Shown piece by piece: positions 25,530 to 33,108 of a DNA stretch of 64,000 bases. The position numbers were made by a program, and so were the translations under genes. The stretch covers positions 1-64,000 of the forward strand of contig NZ_RRYT01000010.1 in assembly GCF_006363815.1 (NCBI RefSeq), read 5' to 3'. Each line of letters opens with the position of its first letter. The first letter of the stretch is position 1. The notes below the pieces were generated by a model. The model saw nothing but the letters and a program-made list of their open reading frames with translations. It searched no databases and was not told the DNA's origin. Source of the stretch: Thermomonospora catenispora. Its GTDB lineage: Bacteria > Actinomycetota > Actinomycetes > Streptosporangiales > Streptosporangiaceae.

Positions 25530-26753
25530 ATGCCCCGGCTGACCGGCCACCTTCCCCGAGCACTGCGGACCGGTCGACCCGTTCGCGCCGCCGCGGTCAC
25601 TGTGGCGTTGCTGATCGCGTACGGCGCGGGGGTGGTGACCGGGACCGAGCCCGAGACCTCCGCCGGAGAGAGCGGTCAGGGCACCCTGGACGAGGCGGCC
25701 CGGCGGATCGCCGACACCTCGGCCATCCCGGTCGGCCGGACCGATCTGCAACGGGCCGCGGTCGAGGGGATGCTGCGCCGCCTGGGCGACCCGTGGGCCC
25801 GGTATTACACCGCGGTCGAGTACGACGACGCCCAGGGACGGTTCAGCGGCCGCTACAGCGGGGTCGGGCTGTGGCTGGGCGGCACCGGGTCGGACGCCGA
25901 CCCGGTCACGGTCGCCAGCGTGCAGCCCGGCTCGGCCGCCGAGCGGGCCGGAGTGCGGGCCGGCGACGTGATCGTCGCGATCGCCGGCCGTCCGGTGGCG
26001 GGCTGGCCCCCGTCCCGGATCGCCGCCGCGCTGCGCGGCCGGCCCGGCACCGCGGTGACGCTGCGGGTGCGCCGCGGCTCGGCCGAGCAGGAGTTCCGGC
26101 TGGTCCGCGCCCCGGTGCAGGGCGAGGAGGTGACCGTCGAGCGCACCGAACGCGACATCCAGGTCATCCGGGTCTCGGCGTTCACCCGGGGGGTGGGGCG
26201 CCGGGTCCGCACGGCCGTGGAGCAGTGGCGGGCGCAGCGCGGCGGCGGGCTGATCCTGGACCTGCGCGGCAACCCGGGCGGCCTGCTGGAGGAGGCGGTG
26301 CAGACCGCCTCGGCGCTGCTGCCGGGGGGCGTGGTGGTCGTCTACGAACGCCGTGGCCGGCCGCCCCAGCGGTTGCCGGTGACCGCCCCCGGCGACGGGC
26401 GCACCCCGCTGGTGGTCCTGGTGGACGCCGGCACCGCCAGCGCCGCCGAGGTGGTCGCCGGATCCCTGCGCGACCGGGATCGCGCGGTGATCGTAGGATC
26501 GCGTACTTATGGGAAGGGATCGGTGCAGGAGCCGGTCCGGTTGGACGACGGTTCGGTGATCGAGCTGACCGTGGGGCGCTACCGCACGCCGAGCGGCCGC
26601 GATCTCGACGGCGTCGGAATCGACCCCGACGTGCCGGTGTCCGCGGACCGCCCCCCGGCGGAGGCCATGCGGCGGGCCACCGGGGTGTTGCGCGGGCTGG
26701 TGGCCGCCGCCCCGACCAAGGGCCTGCAGGACGGGCCCCGCACGAAGGACTGA
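25530..26753 (+). CDS. S41-family C-terminal processing peptidase with PDZ domain
   Basis: Membrane-anchored or secreted Ser/Lys-dyad protease. An N-terminal hydrophobic segment (AAAVTVALLIAYGAGVVTG) is followed by a short helical region, a PDZ domain (about residues 110-195, GVGLWLGG to GTAVTLRV), and the S41 core with LRGNPGGLLEEAV. Catalytic Ser304 lies in DAGTASAAEVVAGS and Lys329 in SRTYGKGSVQEP. The 407-aa length is typical. It is co-directional with ftsEX and smpB, a conserved actinobacterial order. The substrate is unknown; FtsX-linked wall hydrolases are a reasonable guess from context. Confidence 0.93.
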   Translation: MPRLTGHLPRALRTGRPVRAAAVTVALLIAYGAGVVTGTEPETSAGESGQGTLDEAARRIADTSAIPVGRTDLQRAAVEGMLRRLGDPWARYYTAVEYDDAQGRFSGRYSGVGLWLGGTGSDADPVTVASVQPGSAAERAGVRAGDVIVAIAGRPVAGWPPSRIAAALRGRPGTAVTLRVRRGSAEQEFRLVRAPVQGEEVTVERTERDIQVIRVSAFTRGVGRRVRTAVEQWRAQRGGGLILDLRGNPGGLLEEAVQTASALLPGGVVVVYERRGRPPQRLPVTAPGDGRTPLVVLVDAGTASAAEVVAGSLRDRDRAVIVGSRTYGKGSVQEPVRLDDGSVIELTVGRYRTPSGRDLDGVGIDPDVPVSADRPPAEAMRRATGVLRGLVAAAPTKGLQDGPRTKD

Positions 26754-26765
26754 GGCGAGAGACAC

Positions 26766-27254
26766 GTGCCACGTGAGCAAGGCCGCAAGCTGGTGGCCCA
26801 GAACAAGCGGGCCCGCTACGACTACCACATCGAGGACACCTGGGAGGCGGGCCTGGTGCTGACCGGCACCGAGGTCAAGTCGCTGCGCGCCGGACGGGCC
26901 TCGCTGGTCGACGGGTACGCCCGGGTCAAGGACGGCGAGGTCTGGCTGGAGGGCGTGCACATTCCCGAGTACCTGCAGGGCACCTGGACCAACCACGCCC
27001 CCCGGCGGCCCCGCAAGCTGCTGCTGCACAAGCGGGAGATCGGGCGGATCACCGCCAAGACCAAGGAGGCGGGGTTGACGCTCGTCCCGCTGTCGCTGTA
27101 CTTCAAGGACGGCAAGGCCAAGGTCGAGATCGCCTTGGCCCGTGGTAAGAAGACTTACGACAAACGTCAACAGATCGCGAAACGGGAAGCCGCCCGGGAG
27201 ATGGCAAGAGCTCGTTCGGTCCGGCTGCGGGCCCGCAGTGGCGGCAGGGTCTGA
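26766..27254 (+). CDS. smpB: SsrA-binding protein SmpB
   Basis: Binds tmRNA and delivers it to stalled ribosomes for trans-translation. The OB-fold core includes [39 protein letters not shown] and [13 protein letters not shown]. The basic C-terminal tail ([18 protein letters not shown]) inserts into the mRNA channel. It is 162 aa from GTG 26766, 12 bp after the protease stop. Its RNA partner ssrA lies 2.5 kb downstream on the same strand. Confidence 0.98.
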   Translation: MPREQGRKLVAQNKRARYDYHIEDTWEAGLVLTGTEVKSLRAGRASLVDGYARVKDGEVWLEGVHIPEYLQGTWTNHAPRRPRKLLLHKREIGRITAKTKEAGLTLVPLSLYFKDGKAKVEIALARGKKTYDKRQQIAKREAAREMARARSVRLRARSGGRV

Positions 27255-27257
27255 GCG

Positions 27258-29219
27258 GTGGGGTTCACGCGCTGGAGAACCGGTGGCCGCGCACGCCGAG
27301 TGGTCTCGGCCGCGGCATGCGGTGTGATGGTCGCTTCGACCGCCACCGGCTGTTTCGCCGAGTCCTCGGCCATGCCCGCCGTGCGGGACTTCCTGGTGGC
27401 GTGGGAGGTCGGCAACTACGAGGCCGCCGCCGCCAGGACGGTGGGCGCCGATCGCCGGACCGTGGTCCAGGCGCTCAGCCAGATGGCCGACCAGCTCGAC
27501 GCGGCGTCCATCAAGCTGGGGCTGGGGCTGAGCGGGCTGCCCGTGCAGGGCGGGCCGGGCTCCGGGCAGGTCGCCGCCGACGGCGGGGACCGGGAGGCCA
27601 AGGCCATCGTCCGAGAGGGCGACCAGGCGTTCGCCCGGTTCTCGGTGGAGATCGACCTGGGGGAGAACGGAGAGCCGTTCTCTTATCCGGGCGAGATGAC
27701 GCTCAAGCGGATCGGCGGTCGCTGGAAGGTCGTGTGGAGCCCGTCGATCATCCACCCGAACCTCCGCGAAGGCCAGCGGCTGGCGGTGGTCACCGAGAAC
27801 CCGCAGCGCAGCGACGTCCTCGACACCCAGGGCCGCTCGCTGATCAGGAAGGTCCAGGCCGACGTGGTCGGGGTGTACCCCGGTCAGCTCCGCGACCCGC
27901 AGCGCACCATCGCCCGGCTGGTGGAGGCCACCGCGACGGGCGACCGCAAGCTGGACGCCGAACGGCTCCTGGGCCGGGTGCGGTCCGCGCCGCCGAGCGA
28001 CTTCCTGCCGCTGGTGATGCTCAGCCGCGCCGAGCATCCGAACGTGGCGATGCGGCTGCGGCAGATCCGGGGACTGCACGTCCGACAGGTGGTCGCGCCG
28101 ATCGCGCCCGCCGCGGCCCCCGAACTCGTCGGCAGCCTCGGCCCCGCCACCGACGACCGGCTGCAGCGGGTCGGCGCCCCTTACCAGCCCGGTGACACCA
28201 TCGGCGTCAACGGCATCCAGCTGCTGCACCAGCGCTGGCTCGCCGGAACGCCGACCGTCAAGGTGGTGGCCGTCGACTCCACCGGACGGCACCGCCAGGT
28301 GCTGGCCGAGTGGCGCGGCGAGCAGCCGCGCCCGGTCCGCACCACGATCGACCTCGCCCACCAGCGGAAGGCTCAGCGCGCCCTGGCCGGGCTGAACGTC
28401 CCCGCCTCGATGGTGGTGGTGCGCTCCAACAACGGCGAGGTGCTCGCGGTCGCCAACCACCGCACCGACGGCGTCAACAAGGCCATGGAGGGCCGCTACC
28501 CGCCGGGGCTGGCGTTCGGCATCGTGTCCGCCGAGGCGCTGCTGCAGAGCGGCATGTCCCAGACGGACAGCACCGAGTGCCCGGCCACCACCGCGGTCGG
28601 CGGGCGCACGTTCGCCAACCCCGGCGGCCGGGGGACGTCCAAGAAGGCCTCCTTCCAGCTCAACTTCGCCCGGTCGTGCGCGACCACGCTGGCCGCCGCC
28701 AGCACCCGTCTGTCCAACGACGCCCTGCTGCGGGAGGCGGGCCGCTTCGGGTTCGGCAAGGACTGGCAGCTGTCGGTCCCGGCGTTCTCCGGCACCGTGC
28801 CCGCGCCCAAGGACGACGCCGGCAAGGCCGCCACCGTGCTCGGTGAGAACGGCGTGCTGGCCAGCCCGCTGGGCATGGCGCTGACCGCCGGGGCGGTGGA
28901 GAGCGGCACCTGGCGTCCTCCGCTGCTGCTGAAGTCCCCCCAGGACAAGCAGACCATCCAGGCGCAGCCGCTCGACCCGGTGCCGGCCGGCGACCTGAAG
29001 CGGCTGATGCAGCGCGCGGTCCACTCCGGCACCGCCCGGGCCGCCCGGGTCCCCGGCTCGGTCCCGGTGCACGGCGTGGTCGCCCAGGTCTCCTACACCG
29101 AGGCGGGCAAGCCGCGGACGGTCTCCTGGTTCGTCGGCTTCCGCGGCGGCATCGCCTTCGCCATCGCCGTCGAGGGCAAGGTCAACGCCGCGACGATCGC
29201 CGCCAAGTACCTCAGCTAG
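27258..29219 (+). CDS. MecA_N/penicillin-binding transpeptidase-like lipoprotein lacking active-site motifs
   Basis: 653-aa homologue of PBP2a-type class B transpeptidases: signal with lipobox-like TATGC, an NTF2-like MecA_N domain (about 35-160), a dimerisation/linker domain and a C-terminal transpeptidase domain (about 375-650). By eye alignment all three catalytic motifs are gone. SxxK (usually YPPGSTFK) is L418-A-F-G421. SxN (usually SCNT) is S473-C-A475. KTG (usually GKTGT) is H605-G-V. The fold landmarks around them (GRYPPG, ENGVLASPLGMALTAGAV, VSWFVGF) are kept, so this looks like a pseudo-enzyme rather than decay. There is no frameshift. It starts 3 bp after smpB and ends near a strong terminator. 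A regulatory or scaffold role in wall synthesis, or beta-lactam sensing without acylation, would be inference. Confidence 0.85.
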   Translation: MGFTRWRTGGRARRVVSAAACGVMVASTATGCFAESSAMPAVRDFLVAWEVGNYEAAAARTVGADRRTVVQALSQMADQLDAASIKLGLGLSGLPVQGGPGSGQVAADGGDREAKAIVREGDQAFARFSVEIDLGENGEPFSYPGEMTLKRIGGRWKVVWSPSIIHPNLREGQRLAVVTENPQRSDVLDTQGRSLIRKVQADVVGVYPGQLRDPQRTIARLVEATATGDRKLDAERLLGRVRSAPPSDFLPLVMLSRAEHPNVAMRLRQIRGLHVRQVVAPIAPAAAPELVGSLGPATDDRLQRVGAPYQPGDTIGVNGIQLLHQRWLAGTPTVKVVAVDSTGRHRQVLAEWRGEQPRPVRTTIDLAHQRKAQRALAGLNVPASMVVVRSNNGEVLAVANHRTDGVNKAMEGRYPPGLAFGIVSAEALLQSGMSQTDSTECPATTAVGGRTFANPGGRGTSKKASFQLNFARSCATTLAAASTRLSNDALLREAGRFGFGKDWQLSVPAFSGTVPAPKDDAGKAATVLGENGVLASPLGMALTAGAVESGTWRPPLLLKSPQDKQTIQAQPLDPVPAGDLKRLMQRAVHSGTARAARVPGSVPVHGVVAQVSYTEAGKPRTVSWFVGFRGGIAFAIAVEGKVNAATIAAKYLS

Positions 29220-29306
29220 CCTGTCCGGTCCGCCGTCGTTGCCGATTTGTTATCTCTTTACGTGCGGGGCGCAACCGGTCGGGCCCTTCCGCTCGTCTTT
29301 ATGGGT

Positions 29307-29342
29307 GACTGAGACACCGCTTGGGGGGTTGCGGACTCAGTC
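29307..29342 (-). ncRNA. Candidate 6C-like small RNA hairpin (minus strand)
   Basis: Outer 7-bp stem GACTGAG/CTCAGTC encloses an inner CCGC/GCGG stem. On the minus strand the loop reads AACCCCCCAA, that is six cytosines. Actinobacterial 6C RNAs are defined by hairpins with loops of six or more C. Only this one loop is clear; the neighbouring GC hairpin (gcctc/gaggc, about 29366-29384) has five C in a row. The strand and the transcript ends are unknown. Confidence 0.35.
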
Positions 29343-29412
29343 GCCGTGATGAGACCAGGGCCTCGTCTCGGGGGAGGCTCTGCCGTCCGGACCGGCCCGA
29401 CCCTGCCGGTCA

Positions 29413-29449
29413 GCCCCGGTGGGCGCGGGAACGCGCCCACCGGGGCGTT
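29413..29449 (+). terminator. Strong terminator of the ftsEX-smpB-transpeptidase operon
   Basis: Perfect 15-bp stem GCCCCGGTGGGCGCG (29413-29427), GGAA loop, CGCGCCCACCGGGGC (29432-29446), then gttt. Confidence 0.8.
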
Positions 29450-29685
29450 TCATGTGCGCCGTGTACGGCCCCGACGGCCTCCCGGGAGGCCGTCGGGAGG
29501 CGGCCCGCCGCGGCCGGCATCGGTCACCGTCGGCGATCACCGGCATCGATCACGGCGTTCGTCGTCGTGTCGAGCGTCGTGGTCCGCCGCCGGGGCGCGG
29601 CCCCGCCCCCCGCGGGGCGGAGCGGAGGGCCCGGGCGGGCCCTGAGCGGGCCCCGGGGAGCAGGGCCGGGGGGCCGGGAATGAGG

Positions 29686-29714
29686 TTGGTGCCGCAGATG
29701 TTCTGGAGTAATGT
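29686..29714 (+). promoter_or_regulatory. ssrA: ssrA promoter TTGGTG-17-TAATGT
   Basis: -35 TTGGTG (29686-29691) and -10 TAATGT (29709-29714) with 17-bp spacing. Transcription would start about 40 nt before the mature tmRNA 5' end, leaving a leader for RNase P to remove. Confidence 0.6.
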
Positions 29715-29760
29715 GTAAAGCACAGGCCCGATGTGGTCTGGCTGCTTGACATGTTCACAT

Positions 29761-30129
29761 GGGGGTGACCGGCTTCGACTTCGGTCGATGTCGTCAGGGG
29801 AAGCGGGCCGAGGGCTGCGGTTGCGACCTCGTAAATCCCGTGACCGCGAACAATAACTGCCAACAAGTCGCAGTCCGAGTTCGCTCTCGCCGCCTGAGCG
29901 AGTAGCGACTCTGTCAGCCCGGGAGCGTCTCCGGCCCGGGATCTGGCATCGTGAGGAGACTCCACCTGCCCACCCGGTCGCGGGGTGAGCAGGGACAAGC
30001 GCACAGCGACTGGGCCTGTCGGTGACTTGCCTGCGTGAGCACCGGGGCCGAGAAAACGCCTAGCAGGCTGCGCCCGGAGAAGCCCTGGCGCATGACCGAA
30101 GGACGCGGGTTCGAATCCCGCCACCTCCA
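29761..30129 (+). ncRNA. ssrA: tmRNA (ssrA), tag peptide ANKSQSEFALAA
   Basis: Rescues ribosomes stalled on broken mRNA together with SmpB. The 5' end GGGGGUG pairs with CACCUCC (30122-30128) to form the acceptor stem with discriminator A30129. The T arm (gggttcgaatccc) sits just before it, and the conserved 5' part reads gaccggcttcgac. The tag ORF runs from resume codon GCC 29859 to TGA 29895-29897 and encodes ANKSQSEFALAA, ending in the canonical ALAA degron. CCA is not encoded. Pseudoknot boundaries were not assigned. Confidence 0.96.
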
Positions 30130-30465
30130 CTGCTCTCGAATGCCGGCACGGCGCCCGCCGTGCCGGCATTCGTGTTCTTCCGCCCCGGACCTGCCCGGCG
30201 CGGGCACGAGGGAGGCGACCTCGGGCTCTGAGGCGAGGGGAGGCGAGCGGAAGTCGGGCGGCGACCCGAGCGACGGCCGCCGTGGGGCGTGACTGGGACC
30301 CGTGAGGCGGGGGAGGGGCGATGCGGACGCGAGGGCCGGTCGGCGCGAGTGGATCCGGCGGCGCGCTCCCTGCGTCGAACGGCCGTGCGAAACGCCCTGA
30401 CCCACGACGTCACGGACCGCGACGATGCGAGGACGACACGGGCGAGGGGGAGAGCGAGGGGGAGG
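30130..30465. other. Intergenic region after ssrA
   Basis: Contains the ssrA terminator at its left end. The remaining 290 bases show no gene or signal I can support, apart from purine-rich sequence close to the next start. Confidence 0.5.
30138..30180 (+). terminator. ssrA rho-independent terminator
   Basis: Perfect 14-bp stem (30138-30151 with 30158-30171), 6-nt loop, followed by gtgttcttc. Confidence 0.85.
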
Positions 30466-31296
30466 ATGCCGAACGTGGGCGGTGAGCGCGGGATCACCGG
30501 GTTCTTCGTCGGGGCCGGCTATCTGGGTCGGGGGATCTGGTGGACCGTCCGGCGGCCGGGGTGGTGGCTGCTGGGACTGGTGCCCGCGCTGATCGTGCTG
30601 GCGGGGTACGCGGCGGCGCTGGTGTGGCTGGCGGGGCGGGTCGGCGGGCTGGCCGAGGCGGTGACGCCGTTCGCGGACTCCTGGCAGGAGGAGTGGCGGC
30701 GGGTCGTGCGGGTGATCGCGGGGGTCGCGATCCTCGTGGCCGGCGGGCTGGCGGCGGTGCTGACGTTCACGACGGCGACGCTGCTGGTGGGCGATCCGTT
30801 CTACGAGAAGATCTCCGAACGGGTGGAGGAGGATCACGGCGGGGCGCCGACGTGGGATGCGCCGTGGCCGGCGCAGCTGTGGCGGGCGGTGTGGGAGTCG
30901 TTGGTCCTGGGGGTCCTGGGCCTGACGGCCGCGGTGGCGTTCTTCGCCTTGGGGTTCGTGCCGATCATCGGTCAGTTCGCGGTGCCGGTGGCGGCGGCCG
31001 CGGTGTCGGGGTGGCTGCTGGCGGCGGAGCTGACCACGCCGGTGCTGGAGCGGCGCGGGCTGAAGCTGAGGGGGCGGTTCGCGCTGATGCGGCGGAAGCG
31101 GCCGGTGGTCGTGGGATTCGGCGTGGCGGTGTTCGTCACGTTTCTGATCCCGCTGGGGGCGGTGCTGCTCATGCCGGGGGCGGTGGCCGGAGGGACGCTG
31201 CTGGGCCGGGAGCGGCTGGCGCCGGAGAGCCCGGAGAGGCCCGTCGAAGGCGGTCTGGTGACTGAGGGCTACGTAAGTGACCAGGGTGATCATTGA
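30466..31296 (+). CDS. EI24/CysZ-like integral membrane protein
   Basis: 276-aa polytopic membrane protein. The start motif GITGFFVGAGYLGRGIWWTV is followed by about four TM stretches (WWLLGLVPALIVLAGYAAAL, VIAGVAILVAGGLAAVLTF, LGVLGLTAAVAFFALGFV, VGFGVAVFVTFLIPLGAVLL) and the EI24 landmark TTATLLVGDPFYEKISERVE. Bacterial members include the sulfate transporter CysZ, but most actinobacterial ones are uncharacterised. ATG 30466 directly abuts GGGGGAGG, so GTG 30475 with 9-nt spacing may be the true start; the difference is 3 residues. It is not clearly in an operon with its neighbours. Confidence 0.85.
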   Translation: MPNVGGERGITGFFVGAGYLGRGIWWTVRRPGWWLLGLVPALIVLAGYAAALVWLAGRVGGLAEAVTPFADSWQEEWRRVVRVIAGVAILVAGGLAAVLTFTTATLLVGDPFYEKISERVEEDHGGAPTWDAPWPAQLWRAVWESLVLGVLGLTAAVAFFALGFVPIIGQFAVPVAAAAVSGWLLAAELTTPVLERRGLKLRGRFALMRRKRPVVVGFGVAVFVTFLIPLGAVLLMPGAVAGGTLLGRERLAPESPERPVEGGLVTEGYVSDQGDH

Positions 31297-31371
31297 GGCG
31301 ATAGCAAGCTGTGTCCCTAGTGTGACTGCCCGCCCGGCGACATATGGTGATCTTCGCGTAACGTGTGCCGC

Positions 31372-33015
31372 ATGTCCGACGAGGGGGAGCGCGGAGCGCG
31401 CTGGACGGAGATGACCGACGACATGGCCGCCACCGAGGACCGCACCGACCCGTCGCCGTCGGACTCCGACGGCGGATCCGACGAGAGGCGCCCGCCGAGA
31501 TCCTTTGAGCTTCCCGAGATCGAGGTGCCCGCACCGACCGGTCGGACCGAGTTCTCCGAGCCGTCGGGGGCGGAGGAGGAGCCGGAGGAGGCCGCGGGCG
31601 GCGCGGATCCCCGGGACGGTGCGACCGTCGGCGGGGAGGGATCCGCCGACGAGCGGGAACGGCCCGTGCAGGAGAGCGAGGACGATCGGGACGCACGACC
31701 GCGGCCCAACCCCTGGTTCGAGCGGCCGGCCCGCCCCGCCGCCGCGTCCGGGGAGGACGCGGAGACCGCGGCGGATGCGAAGGCCGTGGCGGATGCGGAG
31801 GACGCGGAGGACGCGCCTCGGCGGGAGCCGCGGGGCGAGGAGACCGGCCCCGTCGCGGCGTCGACCCCGACCGCCGAGACCGCGGAGCCCGAGGGGGCCG
31901 GGGAGGGCGACGGGGGAGCGGCCGTCGCCGCATCGCTCCGGGGCGAGGAGAGCCCGGCCGGCCCCGCCGAACCCGGTGACGTCCGGGTGGCTCCGGCCGT
32001 CACCGCCGACGAGGACGAACGCGCGGACCGTCCGGCCGAGGAGCGGCCCGCCGGCTGGGAGGGGTCGCTGTTCGACGGCGGCGGCGACCGGGGCGGGGGC
32101 GTCGACAACTACGCGCCGGTCGAGATGCCCGGGGCGAACGCGCCGGTCAGGCCGGGCAAGCCCAGCAGCGGCAACTGGCGGCTGCCGGACTGGATCGACG
32201 ATGAGGAGCAGCGGGCCGGAGAGGGCCGCGGCGGCGACTCCGCCGGGTTCGAGGAGGAGGGCCGCTCCCGGCTCGGCCTGTACGCGGGCGTCGGACTGCT
32301 GCTGATCGCGCTGGTGGCGGCCGGCGGCGTGTTCTTCCTCAAGCGCGACGGTTCCGGCTCCGATCCCGCCCCCGCCGACTCCGGCCAGTCCGTGCCGAGC
32401 CCCGTCGGCGCCCCGGTGGACCAGCAGGTGGAGGTTCCGCCGGACAAGGCCATGCCGCGCTTCCCCGGCACGCCCACCCGCCGGGTCGGGATGGTCGTCG
32501 ATCGGACCTCCGGGCTGGCCTGGCCGCGGTTCGGCCCGCCCTGGCGGCTGCCCACCAAGCAGAACCGGCTGGCCGTCAAGGGCTGGTCCGGGCAGCAGGT
32601 GGTGGTGACCGAGCGCCGGGGGAACCGGATCTGGTACGGCCAGCTGCTGACCGGCGGGCTGCAGCCCGCGCTGGTGTCCCACTACACCGGGCCCGACAGC
32701 CTCAAGCAGGTCACGGCGCTGGCGTTGGACGACCTGCTCAAGCGGTACTACGGGTTCCCGCACACCGCGCGGCCGGTGGCCTCGCAGGCGCTGACCGTGG
32801 GCGGACGGCGGGGCTGGATGATCGGCACCCGGCTCAGCTACCGGCGGCCGGGGGTGCGCGCCACCGGCGAGCTGGTGGCGGTCGCGGTGATCGACACCGG
32901 GCGCAGGACCCCGGCCCTGGTGTTCGCCAGCGTCCCCAACACGCATCGGAAGCTGTACCCGGACATCACCGCGTTCCTGACCGGTCTCCGCCCGGTCAGA
33001 CCGTCTACCGAATAG
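31372..33015 (+). CDS. Single-pass membrane protein with long acidic disordered N terminus
   Basis: 547-aa protein not assigned to a family. Residues 1 to about 240 are highly acidic, Ala/Pro/Gly-rich and without predicted fold (for example AETAADAKAVADAEDAEDA). One TM helix (LGLYAGVGLLLIALVAAGGVFFL, near residue 300) is followed by a Ser/Pro linker and a compact external domain of about 200 aa with MPRFPGTPTRRVGMVVDRTS and WSGQQVVVTERRGNRIWYG. The N-in orientation is inferred. The start is uncertain: ATG 31372 has no SD, while ATG 31411/31423 follow GGAG. The external domain is compact enough to be a binding domain. Function unknown. Confidence 0.75.
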   Translation: MSDEGERGARWTEMTDDMAATEDRTDPSPSDSDGGSDERRPPRSFELPEIEVPAPTGRTEFSEPSGAEEEPEEAAGGADPRDGATVGGEGSADERERPVQESEDDRDARPRPNPWFERPARPAAASGEDAETAADAKAVADAEDAEDAPRREPRGEETGPVAASTPTAETAEPEGAGEGDGGAAVAASLRGEESPAGPAEPGDVRVAPAVTADEDERADRPAEERPAGWEGSLFDGGGDRGGGVDNYAPVEMPGANAPVRPGKPSSGNWRLPDWIDDEEQRAGEGRGGDSAGFEEEGRSRLGLYAGVGLLLIALVAAGGVFFLKRDGSGSDPAPADSGQSVPSPVGAPVDQQVEVPPDKAMPRFPGTPTRRVGMVVDRTSGLAWPRFGPPWRLPTKQNRLAVKGWSGQQVVVTERRGNRIWYGQLLTGGLQPALVSHYTGPDSLKQVTALALDDLLKRYYGFPHTARPVASQALTVGGRRGWMIGTRLSYRRPGVRATGELVAVAVIDTGRRTPALVFASVPNTHRKLYPDITAFLTGLRPVRPSTE

Positions 33016-33108
33016 CATTCGGTAAGCTGACCGCCTGGTCACGCGAGCGGCTCGGGACCGAGCCGCTCGGCGGCGTGGCATGACCGCGACCATGAACAAG
33101 GTGGCAGC

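Larger units (their letters stand above)
29220..29760. other. Intergenic region between the transpeptidase homologue and ssrA
   Basis: No protein gene is supported. In order it holds an AT-rich stretch (29245-29262), a double-stem structure with a six-G/C loop (29307-29342), the operon terminator (29413-29449), GC-rich sequence without features I recognise, and the ssrA promoter (29686-29714). Confidence 0.6.

Noticed and set aside
24408-29072. 1554-codon minus-strand frame opposite ftsX to the transpeptidase homologue
   Set aside because: Covers five genuine genes in antisense and shows only biased composition.
30085-30129. tRNA-like T arm and acceptor end
   Set aside because: These are the 3' tRNA-like domain of tmRNA, since the 5' half pairs at 29761 and a tag ORF lies between.
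30035-30292. Small plus-strand ORF of 85 codons at the 3' end of ssrA
   Set aside because: It starts inside the tmRNA and its product is composition-biased.
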